Source: Marchantia polymorpha subsp. ruderalis (Eukaryota; Streptophyta; Marchantiopsida; Marchantiales; Marchantiaceae). Taken from it: DNA of 64,000 bases. A model generated the notes under the pieces. The model saw nothing but the letters and a program-made list of their open reading frames with translations, was not told where the DNA came from and did not search any database. Positions 1-10,102 of the stretch are shown here, one piece after another. Made by a program: the position numbers and the translations under genes. Position 1 is the first letter of the stretch. Every line of letters starts with the position of its first letter. Location: the NCBI GenBank assembly GCA_037833965.1, contig AP031355.1, positions 29,847,501 through 29,911,500 on the forward strand, written 5' to 3'.

Positions 1-480
1 CATCTCGTACGACACGATTCTTTCACAAAACAGATCATGAACATCTCAAGAGCCCACTGTGACAGTCAATCGGATTTAGATTACAAATTGCTGATGTGGC
101 GAACCTGATTTGGACCCACAATGACCGAAGAAGCTCTACAATCTTCTAAAAGTCACGGGAACATGCTGACTTGCACGGTTCAATCAAAAGCCTTGCTCAG
201 AGCCCTAATCTATTGCCAATTCCAACCAGTGCTAGTAACAATGAGGAAGAAATCGAGGGGATATTCAGGGAAGATTAGGAAACTGAAATATATGATACCA
301 TTACAGATGTGCTTTCGGAAATTTAGCATGTTCACGAACCAAATGGCTTAGATACTTCGAGAAAGCGCTGGCGTAGAATCAAAGGACATACATTGAAACG
401 GTTTGAACATTATAAGATTGTGCGCCGACACTTCAGAGGCGAAACGACGCGATGTCTGCCTTTATAGCATATCCTGGGAA
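1..480 (+). pseudogene. psiX, unit 1 copy: broken reading frame, unrecognised
   Basis: This is the unit 1 copy of a decayed frame best seen in unit 3 (35,680-36,261). It carries the same three in-frame stops as the other copies and, in addition, lacks one base near position 88 (TTACAAATTG against TTACAAAATTG in unit 2), which shifts the frame. Its 5' end lies outside the window. The protein it once encoded ended in a basic stretch (RKRWRRIKGH type) after an acidic stretch (NNEEEIEG). I do not recognise the family. Confidence 0.4.
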
Positions 481-512
481 AAATGAAAACTCACACTCCC
501 CTCCACTTCGTT

Positions 513-549
513 TTCTTGTAACTTGGTTCCTTGGACCAAGTTACAAGAA
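513..549. repeat. Perfect inverted repeat, 14-bp arms, only in unit 1
   Basis: Arms TTCTTGTAACTTGG (513-526) and CCAAGTTACAAGAA (536-549) flank a 9-base spacer. Unit 3 has only the left arm at the matching place (36,309-36,335), so the right arm arose in unit 1, as expected from a template-switch event. Confidence 0.8.
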
Positions 550-575
550 TCAATCGATCGGTCTGTATCCATGAA

Positions 576-621
576 ACTTTACTCGCCGTCCGCTTAGGAT
601 CGACCGGACGGTGAGTAAAGT
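576..621. repeat. Hairpin with 17-bp arms conserved in all three units (unit 1)
   Basis: The arms 576-592 and 605-621 pair at 16 of 17 positions (ACTTTACTCGCCGTCCG with CGGACGGTGAGTAAAGT). The same structure is found at 36,359-36,404 in unit 3, and a shorter-loop version at 25,490-25,524 in unit 2. It lies downstream of the germin-like A gene; its role is unknown. Confidence 0.75.
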
Positions 622-1373
622 GGCATACATGGACGAGGGCGCTGCCTACATCTGATTTATATGCAGCTACTGAAGATTGCGACTGTCGGTTGCACGATTG
701 GCAATAAATTATCCGAGTCATAATATGTCTCATCCTTGGCACAATTTCTCCGGTTTCTGAATGGCCTGATTCAAGTGCGGCGAGTGATCCGAACTTTGAG
801 AAGGTTTGCGCTCTGTGATTGGAGAATACTCTCAGGTGCTGGCTGACGTGCTCGTCATGACCGCAGTGGTATTCTTGTTGATTAAATGAATGCAGACTGT
901 GATGGAAATCTGTGGGCTAATCAAGCTCAAGCTCATGATACCGTTTGCAAATTGTGAAGTCTATGGACTCAGCACGCGTACCCAACGAAGAGAAATAATG
1001 TTTTAAGCTTCCAAAGTGCTGAATGTCAAATGAAGTTGACGAGAAAAAGGTCGGATTGCTTCTGCACGCATGCTCTAATCTACTCGACAAAGCATCCAAT
1101 CCCCGGTAAAGGCACCGTAAACATACTTCTTCATGCAAAAGCAGGCGTAAACCACAGAAAATTTCACATCAATTCGGATTTTGAGATTCGTGCACGAATG
1201 TGCCCACAATCTTTTTATTATTTTTATCAAATGAGATGCAGGTACACTAAGATCAGTGGTACCAATGCTCCTGGCATGTAACAACTTCACCTACAGACAC
1301 AATAGGAAAAGCTAATTAGCTTAATCAACCTCATCAATCTTACGAGCAATCGCAAGTAGACGAATTTCTGATT

Positions 1374-2015
1374 CTAGTAGCCTGGTTGCGTTCCAGCCCC
1401 TTCAGCTTCCTGTAGCTTGTCGATGACGTCAGCTGTCACTCCGAAGGATTTAATCAAAACTGCATCAGCTATGCCGGTCCCGAACAGAGTGGTCGGGAGC
1501 CTGGCAACTCCCGGAGAGGCGCTGCTGAAGGAGTTGAGAAATTTAGCCGTCGTCTGATAGTTGTTGAACTGGAAGTGAACCAAGCCCCTGGGGACAATGA
1601 AAAGATCTCCCTCCTTCAAGGTCTGGGTCCTCAGCGTGTTAGTGGTGTCTACGAAGCCGATGTCGACGGTGCCTTCGAGCACGAACACGAGCTCCGAAGC
1701 ACGAGGATGGACGTGAGGAGGATTTACGGTCCCTGGTGGAGCAACCACGAGAGTGGAAGAGATACCGAGGCCATCGAGTGCTGCAAAATTAGAGAGGTCT
1801 GCTCTCATAGTCGTTACGAGGGGAGCATCAGACGGATTGGCGGTGAAGTTCCTGAAACCGGGGAAGGTGAAGAAATTTCCATCCAGAGCTGTGGCATTCT
1901 CTCCATCTGGGACTTTGAAGTCCGAAGTGAGCTCGGGATCCGATCCAAACACTTGCAGGCTCTGAAGGCAGAATATTGCAAGCAGTAATGATGCCAGTAC
2001 CTGGACTTTAGCCAT
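1374..2015 (-). CDS. Germin-like protein A, copy 1 (secreted cupin)
   Basis: A 213-residue single-exon protein of the germin-like family, bicupin-fold monomers that in this family form apoplastic hexamers and bind Mn. An N-terminal signal peptide (about residues 1-24, MAKVQVLASL...VFG) precedes SDPELTSDF. Box 1 is GTVNPPHVHPRASE with metal ligands H101, H103 and E108; box 2 is GDLFIVPRGLVHFQ with H147. Sequons: N40-A-T and N56-F-T. The mature chain has no cysteine, so the N-terminal disulfide of typical germins is absent. The ATG at 2015 is chosen; the frame extends one codon further only as GTG. It is head to head with gene B (3354) across 1.34 kb. Copies at 26135 and 37163 differ at few sites: here I14, G46, L160. 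Family membership is certain; the enzyme activity (superoxide dismutase, oxidase or none) is not shown by sequence. Confidence 0.95.
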   Translation of the reverse strand: MAKVQVLASLLLAIFCLQSLQVFGSDPELTSDFKVPDGENATALDGNFFTFPGFRNFTANPSDAPLVTTMRADLSNFAALDGLGISSTLVVAPPGTVNPPHVHPRASELVFVLEGTVDIGFVDTTNTLRTQTLKEGDLFIVPRGLVHFQFNNYQTTAKFLNSFSSASPGVARLPTTLFGTGIADAVLIKSFGVTADVIDKLQEAEGAGTQPGY

Positions 2016-2195
2016 CACTGAAGTGCTCTAAATTTGAACCTTTTGACAGCCAGAAGTATATGGAGTTCAGATAGTTTGTAGACCTGTGAGCTCACCTGAA
2101 AATAAGATTACACTGAGCTGTAGTAATGAACTGGGAGTAGCTCGAATTGAAATTGATGGTATGTTTGATGAAGATATGCCTCCATCTCCAGCCTT

Positions 2196-2202
2196 CTTAT
2201 AG
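2196..2202 (-). promoter_or_regulatory. Candidate TATA box for germin-like A, copy 1
   Basis: CTATAAG on the minus strand, about 183 bp before the ATG at 2015. The element is identical at 26,962-26,968 and 37,992-37,998 in the other units. Confidence 0.5.
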
Positions 2203-3159
2203 TTGGTAGTCAAATTCTTGACTCACGTTGATCGCATGAGTAAGATGGCTTACGTACACCTGACACCTTTCATAAAGTCCTTGTCAATCTATCAAAGACT
2301 ATGGCAACGATCTAAGTCTGAGAGAGAGGAGAACTTCTGCCCATTCCAAACTGTTTACTGGGTCATTTGTTACACCGAATTAGTATATTCAGACAAAAAG
2401 TCAATTGCCAAGTTGTGAGCTTTCAACTAGAATTAGCTGAAGAAGCACGGTACAGGGAATGATGACTGATTCTAGCTGAGCTTAAGAATTTGTCGTTTGA
2501 GTACGTAATAATTTTATTTCTTCGGAGGCTGATCTGAGATACACATACACAAATGGGGCCACCACAGATAAATCCACTATTTAGCATCCAAAAGTAGAGT
2601 CCGAAGAAACCAGTCTTCTCCCTCAGGTTTACGCGTGATATAACAATCAGTATAATATGTGCTCGCAATTTTTTACTTAGCCCAGATCTTAGCATTACGA
2701 AAATACGTCAGAGGCCGGTTGCTATCTGACGACTTGGAAGTAGTTCACAGAGTGCACCTTGCGCTCAGATAAACTTAGACGTTCAGACATGGTCGAAAGA
2801 GTCAGCCAGCCGCATGAGTTCGTTGACCATCGGGGTTCTTATGCCAAGGTCCTGTGGATTGGGTTCATGCACATGAAGTCACTGCTGAATGACTACTACA
2901 CCAATCCCATATACACATATGCAAGCAAAGTCTGATGCTAGTGTAGGTATTGACGGTGCGTCAGAGCAAAGCGTTGAAAGCTTCAATCGTCAATGGATTG
3001 TCCACGCTGTTCCCGGTTTCGGTGCTATCAAGTGGACCATTTCTAGGATTTGAAGAAGTTGAGAGGCTCAGATGTGCCCAGATTTGAAGCAGATCGCAAG
3101 TTTCTCTGCAGAATATGCGTATCTATCAACGGTTGAGGAACTAGGAACTAGTGGATTTC

Positions 3160-3166
3160 TATAAAA
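3160..3166 (+). promoter_or_regulatory. Candidate TATA box for germin-like B, copy 1
   Basis: TATAAAA, 194 bp before the ATG at 3354, implying a 5' UTR of roughly 160 bases. The same element stands at 27,920-27,926 and 38,963-38,969. Confidence 0.6.
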
Positions 3167-3353
3167 CGTCTAGTGGGTACCCATACAACTCACCGAGCCT
3201 CGAGCATACAAATCAGTCTGCTTCAACCGGTTCATTCTTAGGATCGATACTGACTGAAATCCTTAAACACCTTTTACATCAATTGCAATTCAGCTTCATA
3301 TATCTCATTCAAGTTCTGCCCAGCTTCGGTATTGAGATCGGAGTGTGCTCGCG

Positions 3354-3986
3354 ATGGCTCTTCACAAGATGCTCCTCTGCGCTTTGTTCGCTGTTTTTCT
3401 GGCCTTTGGATCCCTGAGCTCAACAGTTCAAGCTTCCGATCCCGAGCTCACTTCGGATTTCTTCGTTCCGGAAGGCAAGGTAGCTGCCGATCTTGATGGA
3501 GCCTTCTTCACCAACACGACCTTGGAGAATGTTCAACCGAATTTAAATTCAGCTTTTGCTACGGTCACACCCGTCAATCAAAACGCATTTCCAGCTCTCA
3601 CAGGATTGGGAATTTCTTCAGCGCTTATCCAATTTCCGCCCGGCACCGTCAATCCTCCTCACACTCATCCTCGAGGAACCGAACTTCTATACGTCATCGA
3701 GGGAACTCTGAGCGTGGGGCTCGTGGACACCACTCAGAAGCTCTTCACCCAAACTCTGTTGCCTGGTGACCTGTTCGTGTTCCCGAAGGGCTTGGTGCAC
3801 TTCCAGATCAATTTGGATCAGTGGACGTCTGTCAAAGCTGTGGTGGGATTCAGTAGTTCCAACCCGGGACTCATCAGCCTGCCCTCTACTCTCTTTGGAA
3901 AGAGCATGATCTCCAGCGAGGTCCTCCAGAAATCCTTCAGCGTGACGGCCGACGTCATTAACAAGCTCAAGGCTGCTCAGGTTTGA
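3354..3986 (+). CDS. Germin-like protein B, copy 1 (secreted cupin)
   Basis: A 210-residue intronless germin-like protein. Signal peptide residues 1-27 (MALHKMLLCA...STVQA), then SDPELTSDF. Box 1 FPPGTVNPPHTHPRGTE supplies H103, H105 and E110; box 2 GDLFVFPKGLVHFQ supplies H149, the four ligands of the germin Mn site. One sequon at N54-T-T. No cysteine remains after signal cleavage. The ATG at 3354 is used; the open frame begins at a GTG three codons earlier, which a plant would not use. This copy is the odd one of three: L3, A78 and S196 where copies 2 and 3 have H, V and N; S196 means it lacks the N-V-T sequon near the C-terminus that they carry. It diverges from gene A and is presumably expressed from the shared promoter. 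Activity unknown. Confidence 0.95.
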   Translation: MALHKMLLCALFAVFLAFGSLSSTVQASDPELTSDFFVPEGKVAADLDGAFFTNTTLENVQPNLNSAFATVTPVNQNAFPALTGLGISSALIQFPPGTVNPPHTHPRGTELLYVIEGTLSVGLVDTTQKLFTQTLLPGDLFVFPKGLVHFQINLDQWTSVKAVVGFSSSNPGLISLPSTLFGKSMISSEVLQKSFSVTADVINKLKAAQV

Positions 3987-4797
3987 TTTACTCTGCGGGG
4001 TTTTACCGCAGAAAGGGGTCCATCGATTCAAACGACGATCTACGGATACGTCAGCTTGCAATCTCGGACATGGTGTGCATGGCTATGGCACTGAGAACTT
4101 GATGGAGCTCCAGAAGTCTGGATAAGTATGGTGCTCTAGCTTCACCAATAAGACGATTCTTGTAAGTAGTAAATTTCTGAAAGCGGAGCCCAAAGTTGGC
4201 AGAAATGATCATAGTAATCATAGTGGGCCAAATTGTTCAGTGATGACATAATTTGATTTCTGAAATCATTTACGGACCTTGCGACGCAAGATAGTAGGTT
4301 GATGTTCTTTATCTTAATTCATTTAACATGAGCTCATCGAAGTCTTATATCTCTCGAGTACCGTTATGGTTTGGCGGATGTTAGCCTTCAAATCGATGAA
4401 CAAAGTTTATTGCTGTGTTTCAACTATTTCTGCTTCCATAGCCATAGATTGCTATTACAATCTTATTCTCATCTCGGGACAGTCAATCTGCCCCAGAATC
4501 AGCAATCCGTGAATGAGTCAGTAGATTCTCCCATTTTTTGCTGCTCCGAGGGCTAACTAGTGAAAAAATTGAATCTGTAATATAGTTTGCTCAGGGCACA
4601 TTTGTGCAGTCGTCAAGATTTGACTGTTCTGCCTATTACTCAAGTCCGGAATGAAATAGTAGAAGTTCAGGAGTGCCCAAAGAATCAAATACAAATGAAT
4701 GAAGAAGGAGCCCTGATAAGATGCAGCTTGTCGACAAGACATATTCTCCACCGAAGATTTCACGAAAGCATCACCAGAGAATGTCTATTCGGCAATC
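3987..4797. other. Intergenic downstream of germin-like B, unit 1
   Basis: No gene seen. The stretch is conserved in units 2 (28,747-29,570) and 3 (39,790-40,620) with scattered changes, and includes the 3' UTR of gene B. Short frames are not kept between copies. Confidence 0.5.
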
Positions 4798-4802
4798 CAT
4801 GT

Positions 4803-6019
4803 TGTAAGCTTTAAACTCCCCAACCCTTTGAGTTTGGATGGGGGTCTAAGCGAACAAGTATAAAACACTAACACTCATGAAACTGCATTTACACAAAAGT
4901 CACTCGTGCTACCTTTACTATTGCCAATAAACTCTAGCTATCATATCTTAGTTCTTTTCTCTCCTCACTCCACGAGAATAATCAACACGCAGAAAAAAAA
5001 ACTCTCGGGCACACCACCTACGCACTCCACTAAAACCCACAACCACCAGCCTGCCGAGCCAACCCTAACCTTAATTCAAAACCTAATCCTAAGTCTTAGT
5101 CTACCCTAAATTTACTGCACTGAGCCGTCAGCTTCTTTAAGAGCTTTAGATCCAAGCTCTAAGGCTGAAAATTCGCAAGCATGCGCGGCCGGCTCAGACC
5201 AACATCTCCAACAAATTTCATCTCCATCCGACCTTCTATCGCGAAGATATGGGCCCCGCAAGATCTCTGCTCCAAGGCCAAAATTCTTTCGCCGAAGTCC
5301 AAGGTACCTTTCCGCCGAAGGCACTTCCGCGCCTTCGCATATCCATATCAACCACTTTCGACACTCATAACTCAGTGAACCCTTATCCGTTTCAAGAATT
5401 CTTGGGCTCGTTAGAACGATCGTGTCGAGTTCTATCTATCAAGACTCTAACTAAATCAAGGCGTTACTAATTGAAAATGTTTATTCAATCAGATATCTTA
5501 AACTTCTCATTTTGAGAATGAAAAGAAAAGAAAAGCTAGGCTATCACAAAAGTACAACACTTCTGGCCTTGCCACACTCTCAACTCTTATGTGCTTTGCT
5601 TCGGGAGAATGCTACATTTGATAATTTGCACAGCTCTGATCACAATTTTTCTAAACAAAACTTGCTGTTTGCGGCTTTATTTTTCATAGTTCCTCGTCAA
5701 ATACTCCACCTCACAATTCAATTGCACTCCAAGAACGAGCAATGCTAATGAATCTCGTAGTTCCTCTCATTGTTCTACCACCAAGTCGCCCTTCGTCAAG
5801 ATGATACTCCTCGTTGTGGGTTTTTGAATTCTCCACCAACTCAAAAACGGTACTTGTACGTAACTGTTTCCTTTACGTAGCTGTCTTAACGTATAAAGTG
5901 ACTAACATCTGACTAACACTATCTATTTGTTTTTTATTTTTTCTCTTTGATTGTTCTTAGATCTTCTTTTTTTCTATTCTAGTTCTAACTCAAAAGGTGA
6001 GCACATAATTGAGCTCACA
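4803..6019 (+). mobile_element. Solo LTR of an LTR retrotransposon, with 5-bp target duplication
   Basis: Units 2 and 3 run uninterrupted here (unit 3 around 40,612-40,630), so this 1,217 bp block is an insertion. It begins TGTAAGC and ends CTCACA, the TG...CA ends of an LTR, and is flanked by CATGT at 4798-4802 and 6020-6024. A TATAAAAC motif at 4859-4866 may be the LTR promoter; orientation is assigned from it and is tentative. No gag or pol lies inside, so it is a solo LTR left by recombination. It entered after the units duplicated. Confidence 0.85.
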
Positions 6020-6024
6020 CATGT

Positions 6025-9000
6025 TCTCCCATGAACATACTTTGATAATTCACAAAATCACAGCTCGCTATTTTCTCCAGGCTCAATCCTAACGATGAAT
6101 AATACATCGTAAGGTTTGAGTCCATAACATGTGTTAGGTACTACCGTGGCTTGAATATCCCTTTGCCAACAACCATCAATTGAGGAACTTAATAAACTAC
6201 AAGTCTTTCGTCCAAATAGGCAATTTAAGAATTAAAAAATTTCTCACATCCGGTAATCCCATGTCTACAATGGCTTTCGCTCTACAACTTGTAGCACCCA
6301 ACAGTGTTTCCCATCTTGTTCTACAATATAGTATTTTGTAATGAGACAAACTTGTCAACACTGGGAGAGTTGAATTTAGTTCCCATCCGGCAACCCGCGA
6401 CGAGTACAAACCCATCGATAATCGATGCATTACTGTGATCGGTCACCTTATGTATACTGCGAGCCCTTGTTCTTAGTATTTTGTTCTTGGAACATTCCTT
6501 TCATCTTTGATCTTTCATGTATTGCTTAAGCAGTTTTGAAATGCCAGTCCGGTCCAAGTGATTTCTCTCATGTTTTCCCCGGTTTGGTACATGTGCATGA
6601 TAGGACTTTATTGAAAGATTCGGATTGATTACTCTACTCTACTAATGTTGGTCATGTTCAAACATTTTTCTCATAAATCTTCCTTTAGGTTACATATGGG
6701 CTTATCAATGGAATCAAATGAGATGTTTGATATCAGATTCACAACAACCATAGCTCTTTTCATTTCATTAGATGTATACCTATTTGACAACATGAGAATG
6801 ATATAAATTTAGACAACACCCAACTTTATTATATATACAGTCTAACTATTAGATTTTCTCATTTCATGCATTTTTTAGTATCTTTAGTACTATCAGTTTT
6901 AATTTAAAAAAAAATTTCATGTTCATGACCATGGGCTCAATCAATCATGAGGATTTTTTCATTTGACTCATTTATATTTCTAAAAATAAGATCATTAAAT
7001 CTGATTGGTTCATACAATTACATTTTTGTTAATTGATTAGGACTGAGATTTTACTGTCATTAGCATGATTGATTTTCTGTTTTCAGGATATATAATGATT
7101 TTCCGAAAGTTCAATTGATATTTAATTTTTTCATTACAAGATTATGGATTTGATTATGGTATACTTTTCAATTAACATGATTTATGGAAAATTCATATTT
7201 AATTTGACAAAAAGAGATTAGTACTGAATACATTGTGATTACCTATACTACATATTTGGATTTATTGACTATACTGCTCTTCGATGGAGGATCATTGAAA
7301 CGGTAACACTAAAAACTTTGAAAGACTTGTATTTCCATTTTTTTAGTTGCATGATAATATATTTTCGGACTTTGACCGAATAATGAGAGAGTCAAGCAAA
7401 CCCCATCAAACTACATTACCTTACATGTATATTGATTTTTAATTAAAATTGCTTTCTATTCATTTATTTATATTTATATTCAAACAAGCACTGATCGTTC
7501 TGTCAATGATAATCTCAGGTGATTATATTGATGTCATATATAAAAATTTTGGATATGCTTCATTTAGAACACTTTTATTTCAGTGTAATGTTTTAAGAGG
7601 TAACACTATAAATAGTTTTTTCTGCATATTTCACATAATATGATGTGGAAAAAGAAAGATATAGTAAATGTATCAAAAGCCATATGGGGTGAAATCCTCA
7701 CGTAGCTAGGTTGCATATGATATCAATATGTCTATCTTCCAGTGTGATACAAAGTATCTTAATTAGAGCTAAATAAGATTATAATGACCAGGGAGACTCC
7801 CTTCTTTCTTCGTTGTGACGAATTCAGATGAAGCTAGATGAACTGAAAACCTGTTGCTTTATAGTAGCTGATAGAGTCAAATCAAATTTTTTTAAATGTA
7901 ACACGTTACGTAATATGCTCATCCTCATATGTAATGTGTACTTCCAAGTTTCTTAGTTTCAGTTTTTTAACTTCATGGAGGGACCATCTTTTGCTATAAT
8001 ATCTGACGCATACATCATATCTCTTGAATCAGGTAATAAGTTTTTTTTCATATTATACTGTTCTTTAGTTCAAAAAACTGTATGATGGATGCGGAAATTG
8101 CGGCTATGAATGGGTGCTAAAAGCCTTTAAAAATACAAGCATAATTTTGGATCCTTGAGAGGTGAGCTGTGATTCTTATGAGAAGGAAAAGTTTATTCTC
8201 TGATCATGAGACTTTCTAGTTTTGAACGTCAGTTATGATGCACATAGATAGGCCCAACAAATGGATATCACGACCATTGACTGCCAAGTCGTCCTATGAT
8301 ACGTAGGCATCTCATGTCATCATAACGTAAGTAATACCCCGGGTCTTGGTCAAATCGACCATGAAACTGTGCACCGACTACATCTATAGAAACAAACTAT
8401 CAACGACATTCGCTTGCTGCCAGTTCGTGTTTGCCGCTGTATTCAGGACTGTGTCGTTATTCGGTCGGCTTAGGAACATTCAAGCTTCCGAACCAATTCT
8501 TCTCTTACCCTTCTAACCTTCCTAACGTCTAGCTCGTGGGTGCAGTCGGAAGACTGCAACCCACGAGTATTTGTCAAATCAGTTTGTTACCAACTAGAGA
8601 AGTCGCAACCATTGCAGCTGAACGCGGTTCGACTTCCAGCCCACGTATATTGGATCAATTGATCCAGAGCGTTGCTGAAATATGTGACCATATAACTTCT
8701 TCAGGATGTTGCTCGATGGGGACGTCAGCTCTCCGAAGATTGACCACGTATACAAATGCAATTGAGACTTGCACTCCTGTCTATCAAACATGACTGTGTC
8801 TTCAGCCTCATTCAGTAAGCTGCGAACATTTTCTTCTGCATGTCAAAAGACATCATTTGGCATGGGTTCTAACTACTTTTGATCTTCTTGGCTTGAGACG
8901 CATTTCAATGCATTACACTATATTGCTTGCCCAAAACTTCTAAAAATACTCTGAATATCTTCATGGACGCGTCACCTTCACTTGACGAGTTCCCACACGT

Positions 9001-9370
9001 GCTTTCAAAGTAATAAGGGAGTACATTCCACCAAAAGCCCTCACCTTCTTGACTAAATATTGTGACCTAGTTTACGAGGCAGATGCCCACACGCTATGCA
9101 GTCGAAACGAAGTCGACAGGTGCACCTGCAGGACCAAGCATAGTAAACAAGTTTACAGAGGGGCATACCGAAGTACGTGTTGAACTTGACCACGTCTTTC
9201 ATCTTCCAACTCCGGGATGAGAAACTTAATAACCCTTCTTCAAATACCACACAGATCAGAAGATTGGCAACATTCACCCCGTAATCTACTCCTAGAACAC
9301 CCCCTTCGACCTCGTGTACGAGGAACTACCGAAGGATACAAGCAGTGTCAATAGAGATTTCTTATCTTGA
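6025..9370. other. Spacer between germin-like B and C, unit 1
   Basis: No gene supported. 6,025-6,700 is shared by all three units; 6,700-9,370 is shared with unit 3 (41,360-44,100) only, because unit 2 is cut off. The middle (about 6,700-8,200) is very AT-rich. It contains the conserved hairpin at 8533-8567. Frames at 8,536-8,793 and 9,053-9,277 (minus) recur in unit 3 but lack ATG starts, and the first is frameshifted there. Confidence 0.5.
8533..8567. repeat. Long hairpin with tetraloop, conserved in unit 3
   Basis: CTCGTGGGTGCAGTC, loop GGAA, then GACTGCAACCCACGAG: a 15-bp stem with a single bulged A. Unit 3 has it at 43,183-43,217 with the stem identical and one change, in the loop (GGGA). 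It lies about 0.9 kb upstream of germin-like C. Confidence 0.75.
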
Positions 9371-9377
9371 TATATGA
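9371..9377 (+). promoter_or_regulatory. Candidate TATA element for germin-like C, copy 1
   Basis: TATATGA about 100 bp before the ATG at 9473; identical at 44,101-44,107 in unit 3. Position is typical for a core promoter, but the match is loose. Confidence 0.35.
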
Positions 9378-9472
9378 AACAACTGTTCTAAATTTGTTAC
9401 TGGGTTTAGTCACTTGATAGGCCGATTCTCACAGCTTCAGATTTCTTCACTACCCTCACCCACAGTTGCAAA

Positions 9473-10102
9473 ATGGGACGCTTTGCCGCGTCAATCGCGG
9501 TGGTGTTTCTGATCTATTTGGTTTCGGGTGGTGCAGAGGTTCGTGCCTCCGATCCTGAGCTTACCTCAGATTTTGCAGTACCTGCAGGTAGCGATGCAGC
9601 AAGTGTGAATGCGAGTTTCTTCACTTCGACAATGTTTCGAAATGCCACTGCAGATCCTTCTTTGGCTCCGTTCGGCACACCAAGGAGGGCGGATCTGACC
9701 AACTTTCCAGCTCTAGATGGACTTGGCATTTCAGCTACCATTTTCGTGTTTCTTCCTGGAACTGTTAATCCTCCCCACGTTCATCCCCGAGCATCTGAAG
9801 TCGTCTTCGTGGTAGATGGAAATCTGGACATCGGATTCGTGGACACCACCAACACGTTGAGAACGCAGAGTCTGAAGCAGGGCGATCTCTTTGTAATTCC
9901 CAGAGGCCTTGTTCATTTTCAGATAAACAGGGGCGCCGTCACCGCCACAGCTTTCAACACATTCAGTAGTTCGAACGCAGGAATCTCAAGTCTGCCAACT
10001 GCTCTGTTCGGCTCTAGCGAGCCGATCAGTGATGACATCCTCGAGAAATCTTTCGGTGTTTCCGCCAGCACCATCAAGACCTTGAAGGATGCTCAAGCAT
10101 AA
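9473..10102 (+). CDS. Germin-like protein C, copy 1 (secreted cupin)
   Basis: A 209-residue single-exon germin-like protein. Signal peptide residues 1-25 (MGRFAASIAV...AEVRA), then SDPELTSDF as in A and B. Box 1 PGTVNPPHVHPRASE gives H102, H104 and E109; box 2 GDLFVIPRGLVHFQ gives H148. Sequons N46-A-S and N57-A-T. No cysteine at all in the mature chain. It is closer to A than to B: both share the box 1 variant HVHPRASE and the stretch GFVDTTNTLRTQ. The copy in unit 3 (44204) differs only at P70A, A73V and E183K. The start is the first ATG, preceded by a short leader. Role inferred from family: extracellular metal-binding enzyme or receptor-like protein of the cell wall. Confidence 0.95.
   Translation: MGRFAASIAVVFLIYLVSGGAEVRASDPELTSDFAVPAGSDAASVNASFFTSTMFRNATADPSLAPFGTPRRADLTNFPALDGLGISATIFVFLPGTVNPPHVHPRASEVVFVVDGNLDIGFVDTTNTLRTQSLKQGDLFVIPRGLVHFQINRGAVTATAFNTFSSSNAGISSLPTALFGSSEPISDDILEKSFGVSASTIKTLKDAQA

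Larger units (their letters stand above)
481..1373. other. Intergenic, 3' of germin-like A (unit 1); hairpins, no gene
   Basis: No coding region is supported here; short frames lack ATG starts or are not kept between units. The stretch is conserved in units 2 and 3 and contains two inverted repeats at 513-549 and 576-621. Unit 2 lacks about 150 bp of it (junction near 26,087). It presumably includes the 3' UTR and polyadenylation region of the minus-strand gene that ends at 1374. Confidence 0.5.
2016..3353. promoter_or_regulatory. Shared divergent promoter region of germin-like A and B, unit 1
   Basis: The 1,338 bp between the two ATGs is kept in all three units at nearly the same length (1,337 in unit 2, 1,352 in unit 3). 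Candidate TATA boxes lie about 180-195 bp upstream of each ATG: CTATAAG on the minus strand at 2196-2202 for gene A, and TATAAAA at 3160-3166 for gene B. A short frame in the middle (2,956-3,150) is open in units 2 and 3 but lacks an ATG and is broken here by a 5-base deletion, so it is not called as a gene. Co-regulation of A and B is inferred from the layout only. Confidence 0.6.

Noticed and set aside
1575..1988. 137-codon plus-strand frame opposite germin-like A (also at 26,336 and 37,364)
   Set aside because: It is the antisense shadow of a strongly supported coding region; conservation follows from the germin gene.
2956..3150. Possible small gene within the A/B promoter region (open at 27,706-27,924 and 38,749-38,967)
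   Set aside because: Starts at TTG, is frameshifted in unit 1, and has no recognisable product; kept only as a note under the promoter region.
3687..4061. 124-codon minus-strand frame opposite germin-like B (also 28,447 and 39,421)
   Set aside because: Antisense shadow of gene B; no domain of its own.
5060..5110. CCCTAA-like words suggesting a telomeric repeat
   Set aside because: Only a few scattered imperfect copies inside the solo LTR; not an array.
9053..9277. Minus-strand frame upstream of gene C, conserved at 43,783-44,007
   Set aside because: No ATG start; conservation is that of the whole recently duplicated region.
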